Of a stretch of 64,000 nt of DNA, positions 45,604 through 54,297 are shown piece after piece. The stretch is taken from the NCBI GenBank assembly GCA_002101905.1, contig LQPU01000032.1, forward strand, positions 62,001 to 126,000. Reading direction: 5' to 3'. Every line of letters starts with the position of its first letter. Position 1 is the stretch's first letter. The notes under the pieces were generated by a model. That model ran no database searches. It was not told the origin of the DNA and saw nothing but the letters and a program-made list of their open reading frames with translations. The translations under genes were made by a program, and so were the position numbers. Origin of the DNA: Mycobacterium shimoidei (lineage in GTDB: Bacteria; Actinomycetota; Actinomycetes; Mycobacteriales; Mycobacteriaceae).

Positions 45604-45912
45604 CTGCGGTCGAGAGCGGCAGTGCAATCGATGGGCCAGTAATTTTTCGACGGCCGCATCGAGGTGGGCGGTGGTGGGAACCTCAGCTGACGGAGTATGC
45701 CCGGCCTCGACGATTTCGCGGCGTATCTGAAGCAACGCCTTCAGATAGGAAACGTCTGCGGCCAGCAGAATGCCTTGCGCCAACGTCGCCGCGTCGGTGT
45801 CCATCGCCCCCTCGCTCAGCGCCAGGCTGTGCAGATATCCGCCGCGACAGGACCGGACCAGGATCTGCCCGCTCGGGTGCACCGTGTCGAAGTCCGGATT
45901 GGCATCACTCAT
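45595..45912 (-). CDS. EspD/EspH-like (DUF2694-type) ESX-associated protein
   Basis: Encodes 105 residues with the order seen in the EspD/EspH family: two short strands around VHPSGQILVRSCRGGYLHSL, then a long helix TLAQGILLAADVSYLKALLQ and a C-terminal helix. In ESX-1, EspH is needed for export of EspE/EspF and EspD stabilises EspA/EspC. ATG overlaps the stop of the EspC-like gene (ATGA), giving the same EspC-then-EspD order as in the ESX-1 espACD operon. Family assignment is from pattern memory. Confidence 0.65.
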   Translation of the reverse strand: MSDANPDFDTVHPSGQILVRSCRGGYLHSLALSEGAMDTDAATLAQGILLAADVSYLKALLQIRREIVEAGHTPSAEVPTTAHLDAAVEKLLAHRLHCRSRPQLA

Positions 45913-46226
45913 CGTGCGTCGTCACCGATGCGGTCCAGTGTGCGCGCGGCGTTGTCCTCGTGTTGTTCCCATAGATCCGCGGCCGCGCGGAGCTTGTCGG
46001 CGATGTCGGCGTGATCGTCGGCTTGCTGTTGATAGCACTGTCGCCGCTGGTCGAGCAGGTCGCGGCCGGCGTCACGCAGCGCACCGAAGATCGGTCCGAG
46101 GGAATCCAGGCTTTCCTGGATCGCCGGATGCGACGACGGGATTGCGCGTAGGTACTCGGCCAGCTGATCGTGGTGGTCGGCCGCCGCGCGTAGGTCCGCC
46201 GGCACCACCTGGATTTTCTCTGCCAT
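45909..46226 (-). CDS. EspC-family (DUF2580-type) secretion-associated protein
   Basis: Encodes 105 residues, two long helices. The opening IQVVPADLRAAADHHDQLA is characteristic of EspC-like proteins, and the tail contains WEQHE, a W/YxxxE-type export signal. AAGGAG lies 6 bases before the ATG, one of the best ribosome sites in the cluster, as expected for an abundant secreted protein. Likely a substrate or co-substrate of ESX-2. Confidence 0.8.
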   Translation of the reverse strand: MAEKIQVVPADLRAAADHHDQLAEYLRAIPSSHPAIQESLDSLGPIFGALRDAGRDLLDQRRQCYQQQADDHADIADKLRAAADLWEQHEDNAARTLDRIGDDAR

Positions 46227-46238
46227 CGTTGTCTCCTT

Positions 46239-47396
46239 CTACCCACCGGCGGGCCTGGTCGGCGCCGGCGCTTCGGGGCGGGCCGGTGCGGCGGCGCTCA
46301 CCGGTGCGGGCGGATGTTCCCAGCCCAGAAAACTCGGTCCTTTCACTGTGGAAATGTGCTGAATCTGTCCGTTGAGTAGGGCCTTGCTGTTGCCGAGCGC
46401 AAGCGCGTGGTGATCGGTGAACATGCCGATGTCGCCCGGGACCACGCGCTCTGGATCGATCGGCTCCGTGACTGCGGTACCGGCTGGCGGGATGGTGATC
46501 CCCTGTTGGCGGAACGCGTCCGGAATGGGTGTCCCACTCGCAGCGGCCTTGATCGCCGCAGCGAGTTGGGGGCTGGCAGCGGTGACCGTCTCACCGCTCG
46601 GCAACGTGACCGTAGTTGGTCCGCTCGGCGGTGGAGCTTCCGCCGTGGCTGATGGCGCCGGCGCGTCGTCATCAGAGCCTGGTTGGTCGGCATCGGCCGA
46701 GCCGCGGTCTTCTTCGCGCAGCAGATCTTCCGGTACATCGTCAACAGGCTCGCTCGATCCCCTGCCCAGTTCCGGTGCCGATCCGGGCGATGGCATTGCG
46801 CCCGGCATGCCCAGGGGCGGTATTGACCCCGGGACCGCTCCCCCACCCAGACCCGGGAAGCCCGGCATTGTCGGCGGCATCGGCATCGCCGCGTCGCCTC
46901 GCGGCGCTGGGTCCGTGGACATCAGGTCGGGATAGTCGTCGACCAACGAATCCAGGTAGGGGTCCATCTCGGCTTCCGGCAAGGCCGTTGGCGCCTTGCC
47001 CGGGGCCGGTGAGTCCGGTGAGTCCAGGGTTCTCGAACTGTCATACAGCGACGTCCACGCCGCCATGAGCGCCGACTTCGACGTATCGTCGAGGCCGGTG
47101 TCGGCCACCACGGCGCGGATGTCTCGGAGCTTGCCGATGAGAAACCGCTGCATGTCCCGCGCCCCCGACGGAGTGTCGAGATCGGTTCGGGTGCGGATTG
47201 CCGCCTGAATGTCCTGCTGCAGACGGTCGAGCGCGTCGCGGCCCTGGACTGTTTGCAGATGCGCGTTCAGTATCGCGTTGATTACCTGCAGGTCGATCTG
47301 GGCAACAGCTGAATTCTGGTGCGCCAAATGGGCTTCCGCACATCGAATGCTGTCTGCCGCGTCGCCGAGCTGGCGCTGCGGAACCGGCCCTTGCAT
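46239..47396 (-). CDS. ESX-2-associated protein with helical head and Pro-rich centre
   Basis: Encodes 385 residues. Residues ~1-120 are helical (four segments, including LQQDIQAAIRTRTDLDTPSG). Residues ~130-280 are Pro/Gly/Asp/Met-rich and disordered. Residues ~285-370 form a conserved C-terminal unit with VTLPSGETVTAASPQLAAAI and PGDIGMFTDHHALALGNSKA. I associate this layout with the mycobacterial DUF4226 group but cannot verify it. No signal peptide or catalytic residue is evident. It lies between the NlpC/P60 gene and the EspC-like gene in the same direction. Confidence 0.7.
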   Translation of the reverse strand: MQGPVPQRQLGDAADSIRCAEAHLAHQNSAVAQIDLQVINAILNAHLQTVQGRDALDRLQQDIQAAIRTRTDLDTPSGARDMQRFLIGKLRDIRAVVADTGLDDTSKSALMAAWTSLYDSSRTLDSPDSPAPGKAPTALPEAEMDPYLDSLVDDYPDLMSTDPAPRGDAAMPMPPTMPGFPGLGGGAVPGSIPPLGMPGAMPSPGSAPELGRGSSEPVDDVPEDLLREEDRGSADADQPGSDDDAPAPSATAEAPPPSGPTTVTLPSGETVTAASPQLAAAIKAAASGTPIPDAFRQQGITIPPAGTAVTEPIDPERVVPGDIGMFTDHHALALGNSKALLNGQIQHISTVKGPSFLGWEHPPAPVSAAAPARPEAPAPTRPAGG

Positions 47397-47448
47397 GCGG
47401 CGACCGTAGCCGCAGCCGTGTTCGCCGACAATTCACTTGTTAGCCGAC

Positions 47449-48258
47449 TTACGGCAGCGGCCGCCGGATCTGTACGTGGTCGCCCAACCGGCTGATCCGC
47501 ACCGTGGCGCCGGCATGAGGTGCCTCGACGACCAAATTGTTGCCGATACACATTTGCACGTGCCCCGGGTGGGGGAACACCAGGTCACCTGGTCTGGCTT
47601 GCCAGCGCGGCACCGGAATCCCCTCGTGAATCTGCTGATAGGTGGTGCGGCTCAACCGGATTCCGGCCTGTGCGTACGACCATTGCACCAGCCCGGAACA
47701 ATCGAACTGGCCGGGACCGGTTGCGCCCCAAACGTATGGCCGGCCCAACTTGGACAGCGCCGCACGCACAGCAACCCCGGCGCGGCCGCAGGCCGGCGAG
47801 AACCTGGCGGCGCGCCGGCGCAACGCGCGATAACGCAACGCCCGCAGGGCCGCCGAGTGCCGCCGGGCGCGGGCCCGAGCCGACAACACATGCCGGCGTT
47901 GTGCGTGCAGTCGCGCCACCCGCCGGCGTACGGCTTCCCGCTGGGCGAGCGGCGCGTTGGATGTGCCCCGGTCGGCACGGGCCTCGTCGAGTACTCGCTT
48001 CGTGTCGTGGTGCGCCGCCAGGTGGTCGTGGTGGGCCGCACCGACGACGGTCGCGACCGCGGCGTCGGTGTCGGCGGCGGAGCGTAATGCGGCGCGGCTG
48101 CCACTGACCGCGAGCTGGTAGCGCGCCCCACCAGCACCGGTAAGCACCGCAGCGCCCGGAGCCGGAGCGTCGTGCACCGCGATGAGCGTCGCGGGTGGGC
48201 CGGCAGCTGCGAACAGTTGGTGCGCTCGGCCGAGCACTTCGAGTTCGCCCTGGCTCAT
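47449..48258 (-). CDS. ESX-2-associated NlpC/P60 peptidoglycan endopeptidase
   Basis: Encodes 269 residues. The N-terminal ~150 are helical, ending in the basic block REAVRRRVARLHAQRRHVLS, homologous to that in the transglycosylase at 42939-43844. The C-terminal ~115 form an NlpC/P60 domain with Cys187 (GQFDCSGLVQW) and a His in HPGHVQMCIG. No Sec signal. Start ATG overlaps the stop of the XRE gene (ATGA). Probably an ESX-2 exported or machine-associated wall hydrolase. Confidence 0.88.
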   Translation of the reverse strand: MSQGELEVLGRAHQLFAAAGPPATLIAVHDAPAPGAAVLTGAGGARYQLAVSGSRAALRSAADTDAAVATVVGAAHHDHLAAHHDTKRVLDEARADRGTSNAPLAQREAVRRRVARLHAQRRHVLSARARARRHSAALRALRYRALRRRAARFSPACGRAGVAVRAALSKLGRPYVWGATGPGQFDCSGLVQWSYAQAGIRLSRTTYQQIHEGIPVPRWQARPGDLVFPHPGHVQMCIGNNLVVEAPHAGATVRISRLGDHVQIRRPLP

Positions 48259-49010
48259 CGGCCTCCTTGATCGCCGGCGTGCTCCACGAAAGCGCGAACG
48301 CGGGGGAGTGCGCCGGGAGGGATCACACCGCTGTTTCGGATATCCCACATTTCGTCCGCGGTGATCCCCAGGAGTGCGGCGATGACAGGTTCGGGCAGCG
48401 GCGATCGCGCGCAAGCTTGGTCGAATCGGGCACTCAAGCTGGTCGGCATGCGTTGAAGCAGCTCGGTGCGGGTGGCGTCGATCGCTTGCAGATGCCGCAT
48501 GATCCGGCTGGCCGATTCGGGATCGGCGTTGACGGCCACCCGCCACGAGTTCGCGGCCAACAGCTCCGCCTTCACGCACTGTCCGATCACAGAGAGAATA
48601 TACGTCTCATATTCGTTTGATGTTTTCGCTGGCAGGCGATTGATCACCGAGTTGAGCGCTTCCAGCTGAGCTTCGGCGTATTTCTCCAGCACTTCGGTGT
48701 CACCGTGGCGGTCCACGACAATCGCCCCTGGGGGTCGTGCGGACATGCCCTCGGTGGGCTTCGCGCCGGTCAGCTGGGCCAGCTCGGCCATCGGATCGGA
48801 CGCCACCAGGAGCCGGTTGTAGGTTCCCGGTGGCAGCCCAAGCCCGTTTTCTACCTTTTGAATCGTGGTTTTATGCGGCTTGCGCGCGCCGCGCTCCAGA
48901 TAGCTCAGGCCCATCACGCTGACGCCGGTCGCGGCGGAAAGGTCGGCAAGCGACCAGTCGAGCGACTCGCGCACGGCCCGCAGCGCCGCTCCCGCTGATT
49001 CACGGCTCAC
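48255..49010 (-). CDS. XRE-family regulator at the head of the ESX-2 cluster
   Basis: Encodes 251 residues. A helix-turn-helix domain (DWSLADLSAATGVSVMGLSY, residues ~17-36) is followed by a ~180-residue helical domain without a recognised name. The GTG start follows GGAG; the open frame continues upstream into AT-rich promoter DNA and is not coding there. As first gene of the ESX-2 direction and overlapping the next start, it is the best candidate for a local regulator. It is divergent from a WhiB-family gene. Confidence 0.85.
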   Translation of the reverse strand: MSRESAGAALRAVRESLDWSLADLSAATGVSVMGLSYLERGARKPHKTTIQKVENGLGLPPGTYNRLLVASDPMAELAQLTGAKPTEGMSARPPGAIVVDRHGDTEVLEKYAEAQLEALNSVINRLPAKTSNEYETYILSVIGQCVKAELLAANSWRVAVNADPESASRIMRHLQAIDATRTELLQRMPTSLSARFDQACARSPLPEPVIAALLGITADEMWDIRNSGVIPPGALPRVRAFVEHAGDQGGR

Positions 49011-49155
49011 CGCAGCGCTCCGCACATATCCGAATATTACAAGAGCAGCCGTGGCTGTCTCGTTATATACGTATTTGTAGCGTTTCCTTGCGGCGAACAT
49101 CGGAGTGTGTATACGCTTCCGCCTACGTTTTATCACCTGTAGAGGAGGCGCCCCG
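49011..49155. promoter_or_regulatory. divergent promoter region between XRE and WhiB-like genes
   Basis: The 145-base gap is unusually AT-rich for this genome (CGTTATATACGTATTTGTAG around 49060-49080, TGTATACGC near 49110). It must hold the start sites of the ESX-2 direction and of the WhiB-like gene. Several TATAC/TATAT elements could be -10 boxes, but I cannot assign them with certainty. Confidence 0.5.
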
Positions 49156-49569
49156 ATGGGTTACCCGTGCTCAGTCAATCCTGACCTTTGGTTCGGCTAC
49201 GCCGACGACGATGGCGGCGATGGCGCCGCGAAGGCCCGCGCCTACGAACAATCGTCGACCGAGGCGCGGCTGCTGTGCTTGCGTCGCTGTCCGCTGACAC
49301 AACAGCGCCGATGCGCCCATGACGCCGTCGAGCACCGCGAGGAGTACGGGGTATGGGCCGGCGTGAAACTGCCCGGCGGGCAATACCGCAAGCGTGAGCA
49401 GCTCGCCCAGGCCCACGACACGTTGCGGCGGATCGCCGCCGGCGAAATCAACTCCAGGCAACTACCCGAAAACTCTGCGCTGCTGGCGCGGCGGGAGGGC
49501 GACGCCGTCGCGGTGACGACCACGGTGTTCCACCTGCCGACCGTGCTCGGCCCGCCATCGGCGGCCTGA
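49156..49569 (+). CDS. WhiB-family iron-sulfur regulator, WhiB6-like
   Basis: Encodes 137 residues. The iron-sulfur region has one Cys near the N-terminus (GYPCSVNPDLW), then CLRRC and a last Cys in QQRRCAHDAVE. The turn GVWAGVKLPGG and the basic helix after it match WhiB proteins, closest to WhiB6 in wording. The spacing CX3C-X7-C differs from the canonical CX2C-X5-C. The start follows AGGAGG with a 7-base spacer. WhiB6 controls ESX-1 genes in M. tuberculosis and M. marinum; the place between ESX-2 and ESX-1 fits such a role. Confidence 0.85.
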   Translation: MGYPCSVNPDLWFGYADDDGGDGAAKARAYEQSSTEARLLCLRRCPLTQQRRCAHDAVEHREEYGVWAGVKLPGGQYRKREQLAQAHDTLRRIAAGEINSRQLPENSALLARREGDAVAVTTTVFHLPTVLGPPSAA

Positions 49570-49665
49570 CCCGCGGGTTTGACCGGCCCGCAAAGCGGCA
49601 ACTGCTCGGGTCAGAAGAAGTGATCGGCGACCTGACGCCGATGGCTGTGACTGCAAGGGCACATC

Positions 49666-51045
49666 ATGGGTTTCGACTTGACACCGACGGCAGCACAGCA
49701 CGACTTGGCCAAGCGCACACACGAGTTCGCCGAGACGGTGGTTCGCCCGGTCGCCCTCGGCTACGACCAACGGCAGGAATTTCCCTGGCCGGTGCTCGAG
49801 GAGGCCGCCGAGCAGGGCTTCTACAGCCCGTTGTTCTACCGCGACCTCATCGGTGACCCCACCGGGTTGTCGTTGCCGATGTTCATGGAGGAGCTGTTCT
49901 GGGGTTGCGCCGGAATCGGATTGGCCATCGTCATGCCGGCGCTGGCGCTGTCGGCGATCGGGCAGGCCGCGTCTGCTGAGCAGATGCTGGAGTGGGCGCC
50001 GGAATGTTTCGGAACGCCGGGCGACATCAAACTCGCGGCACTGGCGATCTCCGAACCCGAGGGCGGCAGCGACGTCCGTAATCTGCGCACCACGGCCCGA
50101 CGCGACGGCAGCGACTGGATCATCGACGGCCACAAGATGTGGATCGGCAACGGCGGTATCGCCAACGTGCATGTGGTCAACGCCGTCGTGGACGAGGAGC
50201 TGGGCCACCGCGGCCAGGCGTTGTTCATCGTCCCCGGGGGCACACCCGGGTTGGAGCTGGTGCGCAAACTCGACAAACTCGGTTGCCGTGCGTCGCATAC
50301 CGCGGAGTTGCGTTTCGACGGTGTCCGCATCCCGGAGAGCAATTTGCTTGGCGGACAAGAAAAGCTCGAGCACAAACTCGCCAAGGTCCGCGAAGCCGGC
50401 GCTGGGAAAAGGTCCAGCTCGGCAACACTGGGTACGTTCGAACAGACCCGCCCGATGGTCGCCGCGCAAGCGATCGGCATCGCCCGCGCCGCGCTGGAGT
50501 ATGCCACCACCTACGCCACGCAGCGGGAAGCTTTCGGCGCACCGATCATCGACAACCAGGGCATCGCATTCCCGCTGGCCGAGTTGGCCACCCAGATCGA
50601 TGCCGCGCGGCTACTGACCTGGCGCGCGTCCTGGATGGCGGCGAACGGAATCGCGTTCGACCGCGGCGAGGGTTCGATGTCGAAGATGGCCGCCAGTGAG
50701 GTCGCCGTCCGGGCCACTGAACGCGCGATCCAGACGATGGGCGGCTGGGGCTACATCACCGATCACCCAGTGGAGAAGTGGTATCGAGATGCCAAGCTGT
50801 ACACCATTTTTGAGGGCACCAGCGAGATCCAGCGGATCGTGATCTCGCAGGCGCTGGGCGCCTCGGAAGGCGCTTTGCCACTGCACTTCGAAATCGAGCC
50901 GTCCGGCGGTCCGCTGAATCGGATGTTCGGTCGGGGCACTTTGTTGCGGTCGCGGGCAGCCGGCGCGGCGCTCTCGGCCAAGGACCGGATCCCTGAACCG
51001 GTGCTGCGCATCGCGATGAAAGCGCTGCGGCCACCACGTCGGTGA
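49666..51045 (+). CDS. acyl-CoA dehydrogenase (FadE family)
   Basis: Encodes 459 residues. Conserved parts are LAALAISEPEGGSDVRNLRT for flavin binding, RTMGGWGYITDHPVEKWYRD-type wording near residue 365 (actual QTMGGWGYI), and IFEGTSEIQRIVIS, where the catalytic Glu lies. The chain is longer than the usual ~390, with an insertion around KLEHKLAKVREAGAGKRSS (~residues 227-245) and a ~60-residue tail. It should oxidise an acyl-CoA at the alpha-beta bond. It has no clear link to ESX genes and separates the ESX-2 and ESX-1 blocks. Confidence 0.92.
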   Translation: MGFDLTPTAAQHDLAKRTHEFAETVVRPVALGYDQRQEFPWPVLEEAAEQGFYSPLFYRDLIGDPTGLSLPMFMEELFWGCAGIGLAIVMPALALSAIGQAASAEQMLEWAPECFGTPGDIKLAALAISEPEGGSDVRNLRTTARRDGSDWIIDGHKMWIGNGGIANVHVVNAVVDEELGHRGQALFIVPGGTPGLELVRKLDKLGCRASHTAELRFDGVRIPESNLLGGQEKLEHKLAKVREAGAGKRSSSATLGTFEQTRPMVAAQAIGIARAALEYATTYATQREAFGAPIIDNQGIAFPLAELATQIDAARLLTWRASWMAANGIAFDRGEGSMSKMAASEVAVRATERAIQTMGGWGYITDHPVEKWYRDAKLYTIFEGTSEIQRIVISQALGASEGALPLHFEIEPSGGPLNRMFGRGTLLRSRAAGAALSAKDRIPEPVLRIAMKALRPPRR

Positions 51046-51067
51046 GGGCCGTATGGTTGGGGAACAA

Positions 51068-51409
51068 ATGGCAACAGACAAAACCGGCGCGCAAACCACG
51101 GTCAGCGCCGAAGCGGGCAAGTACACGATTGGTGTCGACGGCAAGACGGTCGGCCACGCCAACGTCGCCGACCGTGATAACCAGCGCATCTTTTATCACA
51201 CCGAAATCGACCCTGACTTTGGCGGCCGCGGGTTGGCGACCATTTTGATCCAGGAGGCGCTTGAGGCCACCCGGGCGGACGGCAAGCGCGTCGTCCCGGT
51301 CTGCGAGATGGTGGCCGGCGTGATCAAGAAGAGTCCGAAGTTCCAGGACATCGCGGACCCGGTTACCCCGGACATCCAGCGCTGGGTGCAGACGTTGCCG
51401 CTGGACTGA
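51068..51409 (+). CDS. GNAT-type acetyltransferase (YjdJ-like)
   Basis: Encodes 113 residues, a small GNAT domain with the acetyl-CoA loop FGGRGLATILIQEAL and the tail typical of the short YjdJ-like group. I prefer the ATG at 51068 after GGGGA; ATG 51053 is an alternative in frame. It starts 22 bases after the FadE stop and may be cotranscribed. Substrate unknown. Confidence 0.82.
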   Translation: MATDKTGAQTTVSAEAGKYTIGVDGKTVGHANVADRDNQRIFYHTEIDPDFGGRGLATILIQEALEATRADGKRVVPVCEMVAGVIKKSPKFQDIADPVTPDIQRWVQTLPLD

Positions 51410-51562
51410 CGCCTGCGTTCGCGCACAAAAAGCGGAACGGGCGTTGTTTCCACAGCCTTAGGATTACCGCAGTGCCTGCGTGCCGCCACGGGGTGGAATG
51501 ATGTTGCTCGCCGCCGGGCGGCGCGTGTTTTGTGGTGGGCGCGCGGACGAGAGGAGCGGTCG
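51410..51562 (+). other. spacer before the ESX-1 mycP1-espL operon
   Basis: About 150 bases with no gene. It must contain the promoter of the mycP1-eccE1-espB-espL run unless readthrough from the GNAT gene serves. I see no convincing -35/-10 pair. Confidence 0.35.
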
Positions 51563-52912
51563 ATGGTGCGCCGTTTCGCCGTTTTGCTGGCGACGGTCGC
51601 GTTGGCGATCTTGAGCGCGCCTCCCGCTTCGGCGATCGCCCCTCCCGCGATCGACCCGGCCGCCATGCCGCCCGATGAAACCGGGCCCGACCAGCCTATG
51701 GAGCAGCGTCGCGTCTGCGCGGCGCCGACGTCGTTCCCGGATGCGAAGTTCGCCGATCCGTCCTGGGCCGCCAGCTACCTACACATCACTGACGCCCAGA
51801 AGTTTGCCACCGGCGCCGGCGTCACCGTCGCGGTGATCGATACCGGCGTCAACGCCTCGCCGCGGGTGCCCGCCGAGCCTGGCGGAGATTTCGTCGACAA
51901 GGGCGGCGACGGGCTATCAGACTGCGATGCGCACGGCACCTTGACCGCGTCGATCATCGCCGGGCGGCCGGCGCCCACCGATGCCTTCGTCGGGGTCGCA
52001 CCCGAGGCCCGGCTGCTCTCGTTGCGGCAGACCTCCGAGGCGTTTCAGCCGGTGGGCGCGCGGGTCGACCCCAACGACCCGAACTCCACCCAAACCGCGG
52101 GATCCATCCGCAGCCTGGCGCGCGCGATCGTGCACGCTGCGAACCTGGGCGCGGGCGTCATCAATGTCAGCGAAGCGGCCTGCGTGAAGGTCACTCGGCC
52201 CGTCGATGAATCGACGCTGGGTGCCGCCGTCAACTACGCCGTCAACGTCAAGAACGCAGTGGTCGTCGTAGCCGCCGGCAACACCGGTCAAGAGTGCACG
52301 CAGAATCCGCCGCCCGACCCGTCGGTGCCCAACGACCCGCGCGGTTGGAAACAGGTTCAGACAATCGTGACCCCGGCGTGGTACGACCCGCTGGTCCTGA
52401 CGGTCGGAAGCTTCGGCGAGGACGCCGCGCCGAGCAACTTCTCCATGCACGGGCCGTGGCTGGGTGCCGTCGCACCGGGCGACAACATCATCGCGCTGGG
52501 CTACGACGGCAACCCGGTCAACGCGCTGCAGGGCCAAGACGGCCCGATCCCCATCGCCGGCACGTCGTTTTCCGCGGCGTACGTCTCCGGGGTGGCGGCG
52601 TTGGTGCGGCAACGGTTCCCTGATCTGACGCCGGCACAGGTCATCAACCGGCTCACTGCCACCGCCCGGCATCCCGGGGGAGGTGTGGACAACGTCGTCG
52701 GCGCGGGCGTGATCGACCCGGTTGCCGCCCTGACGTGGGAGCTTCCGGCCGGTGCGAAGACCGCCCCCTACAACGTCAAGCAGATGCCCCCGCCGGCCTA
52801 CGTCCCGCCGCCCGATCGCGGGCCGATCACCATCGTGGTCATCGGCGGTGTCGCCCTGGGGCTGCTGCTGGGTGTGGGTGTGCTCAGCCGACGGGCGCTG
52901 AGGCGTCGATGA
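51563..52912 (+). CDS. mycP1: ESX-1 mycosin MycP1
   Basis: Encodes 449 residues (446 in M. tuberculosis). Signal peptide ~1-24, catalytic Asp93 (VAVIDTG), His124 (DCDAHGT), Ser335 (AGTSFSAAYVSG), and a C-terminal membrane helix. The wording is far closer to MycP1 than to MycP2: GRPAPTDAFVGVAPEARLLS lacks the Pro-rich insertion seen in MycP2. MycP1 cleaves secreted EspB, encoded two genes downstream. Start ATG follows GAGGAG. In M. tuberculosis this gene points towards ESX-2 eccA2; here it faces away from ESX-2. Confidence 0.96.
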   Translation: MVRRFAVLLATVALAILSAPPASAIAPPAIDPAAMPPDETGPDQPMEQRRVCAAPTSFPDAKFADPSWAASYLHITDAQKFATGAGVTVAVIDTGVNASPRVPAEPGGDFVDKGGDGLSDCDAHGTLTASIIAGRPAPTDAFVGVAPEARLLSLRQTSEAFQPVGARVDPNDPNSTQTAGSIRSLARAIVHAANLGAGVINVSEAACVKVTRPVDESTLGAAVNYAVNVKNAVVVVAAGNTGQECTQNPPPDPSVPNDPRGWKQVQTIVTPAWYDPLVLTVGSFGEDAAPSNFSMHGPWLGAVAPGDNIIALGYDGNPVNALQGQDGPIPIAGTSFSAAYVSGVAALVRQRFPDLTPAQVINRLTATARHPGGGVDNVVGAGVIDPVAALTWELPAGAKTAPYNVKQMPPPAYVPPPDRGPITIVVIGGVALGLLLGVGVLSRRALRRR

Positions 52913-54297
52913 GCAACGTCGTCGCGGTGCGATTCACCACCGGCCATTCCATAGTGGCGGCGGCGCTGGCCCCGGCGTGCGTGGCGTTGTTCGCGGGGCT
53001 GGGTTATCTGTGGCTCGGTATCACGCTGGCGGTGCTGGTGGTGCTCGCGGCCCTGATCGCAGTGCGCGGGCGACGACTGACGGGCTGGATCGCGGCGCTG
53101 AACTCCTGGCGGCAACGGCGCCGCAGCGCACCAGAGCCGCCGTCGGAGCCCGCCGTGGGTGCCACGGTGATGCCGGGAGATCACGTCGCGGTGCGCTGGC
53201 AGGGCGAGCATTTGGTTTCGCTGATCGAGCTGGTTCCGCGGCCGTTCACACCGACGGTCATCGTCAACGGCGAGGCGCACACCGACGATGTGGTGGACAC
53301 CGAGTTGGTGGAGCAGCTGCTTGCGGCGCATTGCCCCGATCTGGGGGCCGACGTGGTATCGGCCGGGTATCGCGTCGGCAAGACCGCGCCGGCGAACCTG
53401 GTCGGTCTCTACCAGCAGGTGATCGGACCGTATCCGGCGCCGGCTAACCGCCGCACCTGGATCGTGCTGCGGGCCGACCCGGAGAAGGCGCGCAAGTCGG
53501 CGCACCGGCGGGCCGCCGGAGTGGAGGGCCTGGCCCGGTATCTCGTCGCGTCGACGACGCGCATCGCCGACCAACTGGCGAGCAATGGCATCGACGCCCG
53601 ATGTGCCCGCACTTTCACCAGTTTCGACCGGGCCACCGAGATCAGCTTCGAACGTGAGACGTGGTCACTGATCAAGGGCCGCAGCGCATTCACCGCTGCC
53701 TATACCGCGCCCGGCGGTCCGGACATTTGGTGGTCGGCGCGCGCCGACCACACCATCACCCGGGTTCGGCTGGCGCCCGGCATGGCACCGCAGTCGACGG
53801 TGCTGCTGACCACGCTCAGCCATCCGAAAACACCGCGTGGGTTTTCGTGTCTGTTCGGCGGCCAGCGAGCCGCATTGGAGGGCGAAGCACCGGTCAGCGA
53901 CCGGCATTACCAGTTGCCGATCGGATCAGCTGGTGTGCTGATCGGTGAGACAACCGAGCGCTACCCGGTGTACATGCCGTTCGACGACATCGACGTGAGC
54001 GTGAATCTCGGTGATGCCCGGCTGTTTACCCAATTCGTGGTGCGTTCGGCAGCCGCCGGGGCGGTCGTTACGCTGGAACCCCGATTTCAGGAGTTCGCCG
54101 CATACGTCAACGGCCACATCGGATCGGTGAACAAGGTCGTTTGGCCTAACGCCACGACGTACCTGGGTCCGCGTCCTGGGGCCAGCCGAATCATCCTGCG
54201 GCACAACTTCATTGACACGCCACGACACCGGCAGTTGCCGATCCGGTTGATCAACCCCCGCGAAGAAAGCCGTTTCCAGTCGGCATTGGAGAAGTAG
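52909..54297 (+). CDS. eccE1: ESX-1 membrane component EccE1
   Basis: Encodes 462 residues, the M. tuberculosis length. Two membrane helices lie at residues ~14-58, followed by the soluble EccE domain with paired segments such as LPIGSAGVLIGETTERYP. The ATG overlaps the mycP1 stop (ATGA), so translation is coupled. A longer frame upstream is mycP1 in another phase. Confidence 0.94.
   Translation: MSNVVAVRFTTGHSIVAAALAPACVALFAGLGYLWLGITLAVLVVLAALIAVRGRRLTGWIAALNSWRQRRRSAPEPPSEPAVGATVMPGDHVAVRWQGEHLVSLIELVPRPFTPTVIVNGEAHTDDVVDTELVEQLLAAHCPDLGADVVSAGYRVGKTAPANLVGLYQQVIGPYPAPANRRTWIVLRADPEKARKSAHRRAAGVEGLARYLVASTTRIADQLASNGIDARCARTFTSFDRATEISFERETWSLIKGRSAFTAAYTAPGGPDIWWSARADHTITRVRLAPGMAPQSTVLLTTLSHPKTPRGFSCLFGGQRAALEGEAPVSDRHYQLPIGSAGVLIGETTERYPVYMPFDDIDVSVNLGDARLFTQFVVRSAAAGAVVTLEPRFQEFAAYVNGHIGSVNKVVWPNATTYLGPRPGASRIILRHNFIDTPRHRQLPIRLINPREESRFQSALEK

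Noticed and set aside
49011..49136. N-terminal extension of the XRE regulator
   Set aside because: The extra 42 codons lie in the AT-rich divergent promoter and encode a Lys/Arg/Tyr stretch unlike the family; the GTG at 49010 has GGAG upstream.
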